From positions 1-64,000 of the forward strand of contig NZ_SAWY01000018.1 in assembly GCF_006439335.1 (NCBI RefSeq): a stretch of 64,000 bases of DNA. The letters are read 5' to 3'. Positions within the stretch are counted from its first letter, which is position 1; the number at the start of each line of letters is the position of its first letter. Source of the DNA: Litorilituus lipolyticus. GTDB taxonomy: Bacteria; Pseudomonadota; Gammaproteobacteria; Enterobacterales; Alteromonadaceae. Shown piece after piece: positions 1 to 7,766 of this stretch. The position numbers and the translations under genes are program-made. Below the pieces are notes generated by a model. That model made no database searches. It was not told the DNA's origin and saw only the letters and a program-made list of their open reading frames with translations.

Positions 1-20
1 CTCATATGGCCTTAAAATAC

Positions 21-51
21 AAAACGCCTGATGAAATTCATCAGGCGTTTT
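21..51. terminator. Bidirectional hairpin terminator
   Basis: An inverted repeat with arms AAAACGCCTGATGAA and TTCATCAGGCGTTTT is GC-rich in the centre and has A/T runs on both sides. It lies downstream of the minus-strand response regulator and could also end a gene entering from the left edge. Confidence 0.8.
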
Positions 52-119
52 AGAAAAAAAGTGTCAACCTATATCAGGACAACACACTTTAATTTTATAT
101 TTCTTTTTTAACAGGCTAT

Positions 120-953
120 TTAACTATTTATGGCCTGTTTCACTTTATCTTTGTAACTTCTACTTACTTTTAACTCTTTACTATTTTTCATCACTAAAAA
201 GTATTCACCATTAACCTGGCTACAAAACTTATCAATAAACGCTTTATTAACAATAGTTGAGCGGTGATTTCTTATAAATTGCTTTGGATCAAGAGCTTCT
301 TCAAGCTCTTTCATTGTCTTACGTAGAATGTGAGTTGTTTCATTTTTAGATGTATCTAGCGCATGAACACACATATAATCACCTGCAGCATCAATCCATA
401 GAATATCTTTAACAGGTACTCGACTGACTTCACCACCATCTTTAATCGGCAAAATATCTGAATAATTCGACATACTCAATTCTTGATTATTCGCTAGTTC
501 AGATAAAATTTGCTGGTAATCATTGCCAGTAACGTCACTAACCAGCTTAACGAGCTTTGTTTTATGTGCTCTATCAGTTGAGCCTTGAAAATGTAGTTTT
601 ATTTTATCAATAGTTTGTGCAAGTCTTTCTTCATCGGCAGGCTTCATTATGTAATCTAGGGCATGAACATCAAATGCTTTAATGGCATATTGATCAAAAG
701 CGGTAACAAAGACAACAACGGGCATTTTCAAACCTTGATCAATGATACTTTCAAGTACTTCAAAGCCATTCAATCCAGGCATTTGAATATCTAAAAACAT
801 CAAATCAACTTGATATGCTCTGATAGCTTCTATCGCTTCACGTCCATTTGAGCACTGGGTAATTAAATCTATTTCTGGGTGCTCTTGTAAACGAACAGCC
901 AATCCTTTTCGAGCAAGGGGCTCATCATCAACAATAATGGTTGATAACAACAT
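120..953 (-). CDS. LytTR-family response regulator
   Basis: Two-component response regulator of 277 aa. The N-terminal receiver domain (about residues 4-120) has the acidic pair DD at 9-10, the phospho-acceptor Asp55 in FLDIQMPG and the conserved Lys in IMKPADE. A linker is followed by a C-terminal LytTR DNA-binding domain (about 170-275) with the family pattern FIRNHRSTIVN. It is the partner of the adjacent sensor kinase, whose gene ends 14 bp upstream, so the two form one operon. It resembles the YehT/BtsR and AlgR type; the regulated genes cannot be read from the sequence. Confidence 0.9.
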   Translation of the reverse strand: MLLSTIIVDDEPLARKGLAVRLQEHPEIDLITQCSNGREAIEAIRAYQVDLMFLDIQMPGLNGFEVLESIIDQGLKMPVVVFVTAFDQYAIKAFDVHALDYIMKPADEERLAQTIDKIKLHFQGSTDRAHKTKLVKLVSDVTGNDYQQILSELANNQELSMSNYSDILPIKDGGEVSRVPVKDILWIDAAGDYMCVHALDTSKNETTHILRKTMKELEEALDPKQFIRNHRSTIVNKAFIDKFCSQVNGEYFLVMKNSKELKVSRSYKDKVKQAINS

Positions 954-967
954 GCATATTTCCTTTA

Positions 968-2032
968 CTAAGTTAATTCAAACGGCATACGAATATTAAC
1001 TTTAACACCTGAAGGCTTATTATGGGAGACAACTAAAGAATATTTTTTATTATATAGGGCTTGCAGTCGCTCTTTCGTGTTAACTAAACCTACACCGCTT
1101 TCTCGATGTAAATTTCCATTAACTATTTCTGCGCCGGGGCCGTTATCAGCTACTTCAATTAACAGATCATTAGCAAATTGTGACACTGTAATTGCTATTT
1201 CCCCCCCCTGCTCTTGTACTGCCACTGCATATTTAATGGCATTTTCCGCAAGTGGTTGCAATATCATACTAGGTACAAGCGCTTTTTGGCATGCTTCATC
1301 GATATTAAAGGTTACCGTTAATCTATCTTCAAAGCGTACTTTTTCGATGGCCAAGTACAATTCTAGTGCTTGAATTTCACTTTCTAATGGTACTTTTTTC
1401 ATCGGATCTTTATCTAGAGAATATCGTAAAAATTCGCTGAGCTTTGTCACCATACTATTGGCTGTTTTATTTTCCTTAACTAGAATTAACGTTGAGATAG
1501 CATTAAGGGTATTAAATAAAAAGTGAGGATTAAGTTGATACCTTAACATTTTTAATTGTGCTTGATGAGCAACGGTATTTGCTTTCAGAACATTTTGTTT
1601 TTCAACTTGCAGCATTTGATAATACTTAGTACCAAAATATAAACAGCTCCAACTTAATACAATGTAAAAAGACCATAAACTCGATTGAGTATACATTAAG
1701 AGAAAATCTGGTTTATAACCGTGCTTATAAATCTCCCAATAATTAATATTTTTAACAATTTGCCACAATACACCTGTGACATAAGATGAAATGATAACAA
1801 CTAAAGCAATTTTAATCGGAGAGAAATTCCAGACACGGCGATATATATAACGAAGCGGAACGGTGAATAACCAACCAGCGTAAGCATTTAAAAATATAAT
1901 CACTACAAAGATATCACGTAGGTCATGTAATAATGACCCTAGGTAGTGTACCAAAGCAAACCCAAACCAGCCTGCTGAATGTACAAACCAAAAAAGTCGT
2001 GTTCTATCTTCTAAAAATTCTTTCCAGTTCAC
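968..2032 (-). CDS. LytS/YehU-type sensor histidine kinase
   Basis: Membrane histidine kinase of 354 aa. Four hydrophobic segments lie between about residues 14 and 135. They are followed by a His_kinase domain with the phospho-acceptor His170 in NPHFLFNTLNAIS and a HATPase_c domain with VADNGPG (N/G1 box) and GVGLVNTKERL (G2 box). There is no periplasmic sensor domain, so the signal is probably sensed in or at the membrane. It is transcribed ahead of the LytTR regulator and presumably phosphorylates it. It belongs to the LytS/AlgZ/BtsS group; the exact ortholog is uncertain. Confidence 0.9.
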   Translation of the reverse strand: MNWKEFLEDRTRLFWFVHSAGWFGFALVHYLGSLLHDLRDIFVVIIFLNAYAGWLFTVPLRYIYRRVWNFSPIKIALVVIISSYVTGVLWQIVKNINYWEIYKHGYKPDFLLMYTQSSLWSFYIVLSWSCLYFGTKYYQMLQVEKQNVLKANTVAHQAQLKMLRYQLNPHFLFNTLNAISTLILVKENKTANSMVTKLSEFLRYSLDKDPMKKVPLESEIQALELYLAIEKVRFEDRLTVTFNIDEACQKALVPSMILQPLAENAIKYAVAVQEQGGEIAITVSQFANDLLIEVADNGPGAEIVNGNLHRESGVGLVNTKERLQALYNKKYSLVVSHNKPSGVKVNIRMPFELT

Positions 2033-2152
2033 TCAATATATCCATTTAACTATTACATAGGTAAGTATGAGCTAGTAAAAATATAAGTCATTGCCTTTAA
2101 TCGTATCATTCCATCCACTTATCGCATTTTAGACAAAACGATATGTAGAAAA

Positions 2153-2503
2153 TTAAACATTTAGCATAGAGCCCAATGGTTGACCACCCAATAGGTGCAT
2201 ATGTATGTGAAATACTTCCTGACCACCATGTTCATTACAATTAATAATTAATCGGTAGCCATCTTCATCAATACCTTCTTCTTTAGCTAATCGTTTTGCC
2301 ACAGTTATCATACGACCTAATGTCAACTCATCATGTTCAGTAACATCATTAATTGTTGGGATTAACTTATTGGGTACAATAAGAATATGTGTTTCAACAC
2401 GAGGAGATATATCGCGAAATGCAGTCACTAAATCATCTTGATAAAGCAATGGGGTTGGTATTTCTTGACGTATTATTTTAGAGAAAATTGTTTCATCTGA
2501 CAT
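2153..2503 (-). CDS. hinT: HIT-family purine nucleoside phosphoramidase HinT
   Basis: 116-aa histidine-triad hydrolase that cleaves phosphoramidate bonds of adenosine nucleotides. The HIT signature HIHMHLLGG is near the C-terminus, with the family N-terminus [14 protein letters not shown] chose ATG at 2503 (MSDETIF) because a GAGAGG ribosome site precedes it; an in-frame TTG at 2518 would overlap that site. It is monocistronic and next to the kinase operon, with no clear functional link. Confidence 0.93.
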   Translation of the reverse strand: MSDETIFSKIIRQEIPTPLLYQDDLVTAFRDISPRVETHILIVPNKLIPTINDVTEHDELTLGRMITVAKRLAKEEGIDEDGYRLIINCNEHGGQEVFHIHMHLLGGQPLGSMLNV

Positions 2504-2687
2504 GGCTGAGCCTCTCAAAGTATAGTTTTGAATAAATTCATTTTACCTAAAAAGCTATTTAAAAGTATAAAAACATGATCTAAAAACATAATTTTGAAGA
2601 AATAAATGAATAACTTCAGTTTGTTGACCTTAATCAAAAACTTTTTATAAAGACTTAGTCATGCTAGCTATTAGCACAGGATACGCA

Positions 2688-2707
2688 CATAGCGCATAGC
2701 GCATAGC
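2688..2707. repeat. Short 7-bp tandem repeat (CATAGCG)x3
   Basis: Almost three copies of CATAGCG stand head to tail about 30 bp upstream of the AstE-like gene, in the likely promoter or leader. No function is known; copy number could affect spacing of promoter elements. Confidence 0.6.
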
Positions 2708-2739
2708 AACAAATATTGACAAACTAATTAGGCAAGACG

Positions 2740-3813
2740 ATGGATATAGATTTTAGCGAAATCATTTATTTAAAAGATCCACAGTGGCAAGAACTACATG
2801 CTGACTATGTACAGTTTTTACTATCAATGACAGGACCCACCGTTATTGATGTTACTGGCAAGGATACCAGTAAAAGTCGAGTATTTATCACTTTGATGCA
2901 AGGCGATGAACCTTCAGGTTTAATAGCTATGCATCGCTGGTTAACTACTCGTGACGAAGATGAGCTTCCACAAACGAATATTCGCTTTATTATTTGTTCT
3001 GTAGAAGCCGCTGCAGAGCACCCATTATTCAGTACTCGATATACTGAAGGTGGCATGGACATTAATCGCTGTTTTGGTAAAGCTTGTGATACAGAGTGTC
3101 ATACAGAACTTCAAAAAGGCTATTGCCAGCGTGCTGGTTTAATAGAAAATGCGATTCGTGAAGTAAACCCCGAAATGATTATTGACCTTCATAATTCGTC
3201 AAGTCCAGGTCCTACGTTTGGTGTTAGCTCGGTAATTACTACAGATACTTTATCTTTAGCCTCATTCTTTTGCCAAACATTAATCTTATCAGACTTGCAT
3301 ATTGGTTCGATTATGGAGCAAGAGTTTGATTGTCCTTTTATTACCGTTGAGTGTGGCGGTCGAAAAGATGAACAGGCACATGAAGTCGCTTATGCTGGCA
3401 TCAACCATGTTACGCATTGTGAAAACATTGGCTATATTCATCAAGAAAAATCTGTCGATGTAATATATAGACCTCTTCGTTTGCAACTCAAAACAAATAT
3501 TAAGCTATCCTACGCTGCTCACGATGAAGGCTATAGAGGCGTAACATTGAAAGAAAATATTGAGTTTTTTAACTATGGCAGTGCCCATCAAGATGAAATG
3601 TTAGGTTGGGTAGACTGTAATGGATTAGATAACTTACAATTACTGAATAAAAGTGGTGAAGATGTAATAAACGATTACTTCTATACAAGGGATAATCAGT
3701 TAGTTTGTAGACATAATTTGAAGTTATTTAAAGCAACTACTGATGTTAATCGAGCTAAAAATGACTGTTTGTTCTATGTAGTAAAATTAACAAACAGTGA
3801 ACACAGTCACTAA
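2740..3813 (+). CDS. AstE/AspA-family (succinylglutamate desuccinylase/aspartoacylase-like) protein
   Basis: 357-aa member of the M14-like zinc acylase family (AstE, aspartoacylase). Family landmarks are visible: GGMDINRCFG (substrate-binding Asn-Arg), IIDLHNSSSPGPTFG (third zinc ligand His) and TVECGG (catalytic Glu). The first zinc-ligand motif, normally HGNE, reads QGDE (in MQGDEPSG), so the usual His is Gln. Either metal binding is altered or another residue substitutes. No arginine-catabolism (ast) genes are adjacent, so it is probably not AstE itself. The ATG at 2740 has only a weak AGG upstream. Confidence 0.75.
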   Translation: MDIDFSEIIYLKDPQWQELHADYVQFLLSMTGPTVIDVTGKDTSKSRVFITLMQGDEPSGLIAMHRWLTTRDEDELPQTNIRFIICSVEAAAEHPLFSTRYTEGGMDINRCFGKACDTECHTELQKGYCQRAGLIENAIREVNPEMIIDLHNSSSPGPTFGVSSVITTDTLSLASFFCQTLILSDLHIGSIMEQEFDCPFITVECGGRKDEQAHEVAYAGINHVTHCENIGYIHQEKSVDVIYRPLRLQLKTNIKLSYAAHDEGYRGVTLKENIEFFNYGSAHQDEMLGWVDCNGLDNLQLLNKSGEDVINDYFYTRDNQLVCRHNLKLFKATTDVNRAKNDCLFYVVKLTNSEHSH

Positions 3814-3869
3814 AGTAATCATATCAACATAACTCAGTAACTTACGTTATTAATAAAAAACAATAAAAT

Positions 3870-3903
3870 GTTTCACCCTGATACTATTAAAACAGGGTGA
3901 AAC
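3870..3903. terminator. Hairpin terminator between AstE-like gene and metC
   Basis: The arms GTTTCACCCTG and CAGGGTGAAAC form a perfect 11-bp stem with a 12-nt loop. On the minus strand it is followed by a T-rich run, so it mainly ends metC; the convergent AstE-like gene may use it too. Confidence 0.8.
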
Positions 3904-3910
3904 AACAAAG

Positions 3911-5089
3911 CTATTGCGCAACCGCATTATTCAAACGTGCAAAAGCTTTTTCTAAATCTTCAATTAAATCATCCGCGTTTTCTAAGCCTATATGTACTCT
4001 AATTAGAGGGTGCTCAGCTTGCCATGTTGTTGCACTTCTTAATGAGCCGACATTTGCAATACCTAAAATTAAACTTTCAAAACCGCCCCATGAATAACCC
4101 ATCTTAAAATGCGATAAACCATCTAAAAATGGCTTTATTGTTTGCTTATCACCACGATTTAACACAAATGAAAATAAGCCATTCGAACCATTAAAGTCTC
4201 GTTTAAAGAACTCATGGCCTGGGCATGACTCAAACGCCGGGTGTAAAATAGTTTCCACTTCAGGACGATCTGCTAACCATGTAGCCACTTTCATTGCATT
4301 TTCTTGATGCTGCTTTAAGCGTACGCCAAGTGTACGAATTCCACGCAAGGCTAAATATAAATCATCAGGTGAAGTACATTGTCCCATTAAATAGCTGTTA
4401 TCTCTAAGCTGTGGCCAATATTTCTCGGTGGCTGTTGCAGTACCTAACATTACATCTGAGTGCCCAACAATATATTTAGTCGCCGCTTGAATGCTAATAT
4501 CAACACCATAATCAAACGGCTTAAAGTTAATACCTGCTCCCCAAGTATTATCAAGCATGACAATACAATTATGTTGATGTGCAATATGGCTAATAGTGGG
4601 GACATCCTGCACTTCCATCGTAATAGAGCCTGGCGATTCTAAAAAGACAATGCGTGTATTTTCTTGTATTAAACTTTCAATATCTGCCCCAATTAATGGG
4701 TCATAATAAGTGGTCGTCACTCCCATATTGGCCAATATTTTATCGCAATAATCACGTGTTGGTTCATAAGCAGTATCAACCATGAGAATATGATCACCTG
4801 ATTTAACAAAAGCAAGAATTGCATTGGTGATGGCCGCAGTACCTGATGGATACAAGGCACAACCTGCCCCACCTTCTAAAGAGGTCATGGCATCACTAAA
4901 AGCAAATGCGGTTGTTGTACCTCGACGACCATATACCATAGTGTCATTAAATCTATTGGCGACAGCATGATTCATTTCATCAACGCTATTAAAGACAACA
5001 GTTGATGCTCTGGTTACTGATGGGTTAACCACACCTTTCGTCCATTTATCATTGCGTCCTGCAGTAACTATTTTCGTTTCTTGTTTCAT
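3911..5089 (-). CDS. metC: Cystathionine beta-lyase
   Basis: 392-aa PLP enzyme of the Cys/Met metabolism family that splits cystathionine to homocysteine, pyruvate and ammonia in methionine biosynthesis. The PLP lysine is in SIQAATKYIVGHSD, the cofactor Asp is in VMLDNTWGAG, and YGRRGT near residue 53 is the phosphate-binding motif. Full length for MetC. Upstream tandem MetJ-like boxes fit repression by S-adenosylmethionine. Paralogues such as MetB are less likely, given the MetC-like YGRRGT and length. Confidence 0.88.
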   Translation of the reverse strand: MKQETKIVTAGRNDKWTKGVVNPSVTRASTVVFNSVDEMNHAVANRFNDTMVYGRRGTTTAFAFSDAMTSLEGGAGCALYPSGTAAITNAILAFVKSGDHILMVDTAYEPTRDYCDKILANMGVTTTYYDPLIGADIESLIQENTRIVFLESPGSITMEVQDVPTISHIAHQHNCIVMLDNTWGAGINFKPFDYGVDISIQAATKYIVGHSDVMLGTATATEKYWPQLRDNSYLMGQCTSPDDLYLALRGIRTLGVRLKQHQENAMKVATWLADRPEVETILHPAFESCPGHEFFKRDFNGSNGLFSFVLNRGDKQTIKPFLDGLSHFKMGYSWGGFESLILGIANVGSLRSATTWQAEHPLIRVHIGLENADDLIEDLEKAFARLNNAVAQ

Positions 5090-5152
5090 TTATTCTACCT
5101 TTTGTCACTCATGTGGTATTAACACGGTGTGTAAAGTTTAAATTTAAAATGC

Positions 5153-5176
5153 AGCTATCTAGCCATCTAAACGTTT
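5153..5176 (-). promoter_or_regulatory. Tandem MetJ-like boxes upstream of metC
   Basis: Three contiguous 8-mers, AGCTATCT, AGCCATCT and AAACGTTT, match the met box AGACGTCT at 5, 6 and 6 of 8 positions. MetJ binds tandem 8-bp boxes, so the arrangement 64-87 bp in front of the metC start fits a MetJ operator. Inferred from sequence only. Confidence 0.6.
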
Positions 5177-5231
5177 ATTGTTAGTTTATACCGTGAATTG
5201 ACAAATGATGCACGTGATATCTTACATAAAG

Positions 5232-7643
5232 TTAAAATAAGCCTAACTGTCTGGTAGTTATTTGATGAAAGTTTTTATTAATAAATGGCAGGATAGCATC
5301 AGCAACTGCACAAAGTTGCCTATCTATATAAAACTGATAATCAAGCGTAGTATTTAACTGCTCTTTTACTTGAGGTCCATTGAGAGTAATATAATATTCA
5401 ATCCAACCTTTTCCTTGATACCTTAATGGCTTTCCTTGTTGTGCATTATGTTTATCGGCTAAACGTGCAGCTTTAACATGAGGCGGTACATTCTTAACAT
5501 AGGAAGATAGTTTTCGTCTGATGCGCTTTCGATAGAGTAACTTTTCATCATATTCCCCTGCTAAGGTTTTGCTAACCGTCTCTCTGATATACTCCTCGAC
5601 ATCTTCATCATGAAAAACTTTATAATAAAGTGCTTGTTGAAACTCTTTAGCCAATTGAGTCCAGTCTGTTCTTACACTTTCTAGCCCTTTAAAAACTAGA
5701 TTATGTTGGCCTATATCATTAATGATCATACCGGCATAACGCTTTTTAGTCCCTAATTCACTACCTCTAATTGTTGGCATAAAAAATTTACTAAAATGTG
5801 TCTCAAACTCAATTTCCAGATCACACGATAAGTTATAACTTTCTTCAATATGCTGATGCCATCTATCATTAATAAAGCCCTGCAATTCTTGACCTAGTGC
5901 TAAGCTTTCAGCTTTAGTGCTGTCCTTAATATGAACAAAAATCGAATCAGTATCACCATATATTACTTGGTATCCTTGCTCATGTATCCATTGTTTAGTC
6001 ATTTTTAGAATGTCATGACCACGTTTAGTAATCGCCCCTGACAAACGCGGATCAAAAAATCGACAGCCTGTAGAGCCTAAAACCCCATAAAAGCTATTCA
6101 TGATGATTTTTATCGCTTGAGATAAAATGGCATTACCTTCTTTTTTGGCTTTATCTCGCTCTCGCCAAAGTGAAGTTATGATGTCAGGCAGAAAATGCAT
6201 TTTGCGTGAAAAATACGCATCATCATAGGCAGGAATTGCTTGAGAGTTAGCTTCATTTTGCTCAAGTAAGCCTTCAATGAGTCCCATAGGATCTATTTTA
6301 AAGGTACGAATAATACTGGGATATAGGGACTTAAAATCTAATACCAGTACGTTATTGTATAACCCGGGGATTGAATCCATAACAAAACCACCCGGTGAAA
6401 CCAACTCAGAATTACCATCGCCCATATTCGGTGCAATATAGCCACTACGATGTAATTTAGGCAGGTATAGGTTGGTGAAGGCGGCAACTGAACCACCAAC
6501 ACGATCTATAGAAAGCCCTGTCAATTGTGCTCTTAACTGAGCAAATGCTAACAGCTGCTCTTGAGAAAATATTAGCGAGACTAATCGACAGTCTTCTAAG
6601 TTATATTTTGCTAGGGCTATTTTATCATGATGAAAATTATCAATGATTTCCTGGACTCTATTATCCACATCACTAACTTTTTTAGACATACCCAATAACG
6701 TATTAGCAACATAATCTAAGGAAAAGCTTGGAAAGCTGTAGGTAGCCGTTTTGAGTAAATCAATACCATCAAGAATCACCCTACCAGCAACAGATATATA
6801 GTATTGTTCATTGTTTTGATTACGCCATCTGACCTTAGAATTGTCTCTTCCCATAACAAAAGGAATAGATAAGTGATCGCAGCGTTTTTGTAACACCCTA
6901 AAGTCAAAATTAATAACATTCCAACCAATGATGATATCAGGGTCAACATGTTTAATTTCATTGATAAAGTGCTTTAATAAACTCGCTTCATCTTCTAGCC
7001 AAACAATATAATCTTCATCACAAGTTTGTGGCTGACCAATCATAAAAACTTTTTTATAATCTTTATTATCAACAGATTGATGTTGAGTTGATAAAGAAAA
7101 CAAGCCTATTGAGAAAAGCTCCCCCTCCATTGAACACTCAATATCGATTGAAAGCATAGATAAAAAGCTATCAGCTGTTTTATCCGCTTTCTTACACTTC
7201 ACCTGAGTAAATAAATTATACTGCTTATTCTTTTGTAACTGACCGGTGAACGCTAAATCAGCGGTAATAAAGCGCTCCATTAAAAAGCGCTCTTCTGGCC
7301 TTATATCATCTTCATAGCATTTTATGCTTTTCGATTTAAGTAAATCTCTTGCAAGATAGAAATTATTTAAAGAATGAAAATAAATACCTGCTACCTGATT
7401 CTGATTAAACGCCTTTAACGCAAGTACTTTACGCTGGGCAACCAAAATATGGTTTTCTTGCAATAAAAATAAGGCATCATCAAGTAAATCGACTTCAACA
7501 AACAATAAAGCAAGTTCATCTTCTATGATGAGTTTTGCCACGCTTGTTGCAGTTTTAACCCATACATTAATTTGCAACTTGTTGTTTACATCGAAAGCAC
7601 TTCTAGAGAGCACAAATCCACATTGTAAAAGTTGATTGGTCAC
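5232..7643 (-). CDS. polB: DNA polymerase II (family B)
   Basis: 803-aa family-B polymerase, slightly longer than the E. coli enzyme (783 aa), with proofreading exonuclease. The exonuclease motifs are SIDIECS (Exo I) and IIGWNVINFDF (Exo II). Polymerase motifs are DFKSLYPSII (motif A), KIIMNSFYGVLG (motif B) and YGDTDSIF (motif C catalytic Asps). It acts in replication restart and damage tolerance. It diverges from dinG across a LexA box, in keeping with SOS control. Confidence 0.95.
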   Translation of the reverse strand: MTNQLLQCGFVLSRSAFDVNNKLQINVWVKTATSVAKLIIEDELALLFVEVDLLDDALFLLQENHILVAQRKVLALKAFNQNQVAGIYFHSLNNFYLARDLLKSKSIKCYEDDIRPEERFLMERFITADLAFTGQLQKNKQYNLFTQVKCKKADKTADSFLSMLSIDIECSMEGELFSIGLFSLSTQHQSVDNKDYKKVFMIGQPQTCDEDYIVWLEDEASLLKHFINEIKHVDPDIIIGWNVINFDFRVLQKRCDHLSIPFVMGRDNSKVRWRNQNNEQYYISVAGRVILDGIDLLKTATYSFPSFSLDYVANTLLGMSKKVSDVDNRVQEIIDNFHHDKIALAKYNLEDCRLVSLIFSQEQLLAFAQLRAQLTGLSIDRVGGSVAAFTNLYLPKLHRSGYIAPNMGDGNSELVSPGGFVMDSIPGLYNNVLVLDFKSLYPSIIRTFKIDPMGLIEGLLEQNEANSQAIPAYDDAYFSRKMHFLPDIITSLWRERDKAKKEGNAILSQAIKIIMNSFYGVLGSTGCRFFDPRLSGAITKRGHDILKMTKQWIHEQGYQVIYGDTDSIFVHIKDSTKAESLALGQELQGFINDRWHQHIEESYNLSCDLEIEFETHFSKFFMPTIRGSELGTKKRYAGMIINDIGQHNLVFKGLESVRTDWTQLAKEFQQALYYKVFHDEDVEEYIRETVSKTLAGEYDEKLLYRKRIRRKLSSYVKNVPPHVKAARLADKHNAQQGKPLRYQGKGWIEYYITLNGPQVKEQLNTTLDYQFYIDRQLCAVADAILPFINKNFHQITTRQLGLF

Positions 7644-7710
7644 TTACTTTGTCTTTTAGTTAATTGAGTCATGATTTATCGTTAACATTTCTAGGTCAGA
7701 CCTAAAAAAC

Positions 7711-7726
7711 CTGTTAATATATACAG
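7711..7726. promoter_or_regulatory. LexA (SOS) box shared by polB and dinG
   Basis: CTGTTAATATATACAG is a full CTG-N10-CAG LexA box. It lies 68 bp from the polB start and 41 bp from the dinG start in their divergent promoter region. Both genes are LexA-controlled in E. coli, so one operator may serve both. Confidence 0.85.
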
Positions 7727-7766
7727 CAGTGTACTGTATTCTACTTTCGATGGAAATAGCCAACTC

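Noticed and set aside
3911-5089. metC as methionine gamma-lyase or MetB
   Set aside because: The YGRRGT motif, the length and the MetJ-like boxes favour cystathionine beta-lyase, although close paralogues cannot be fully excluded.
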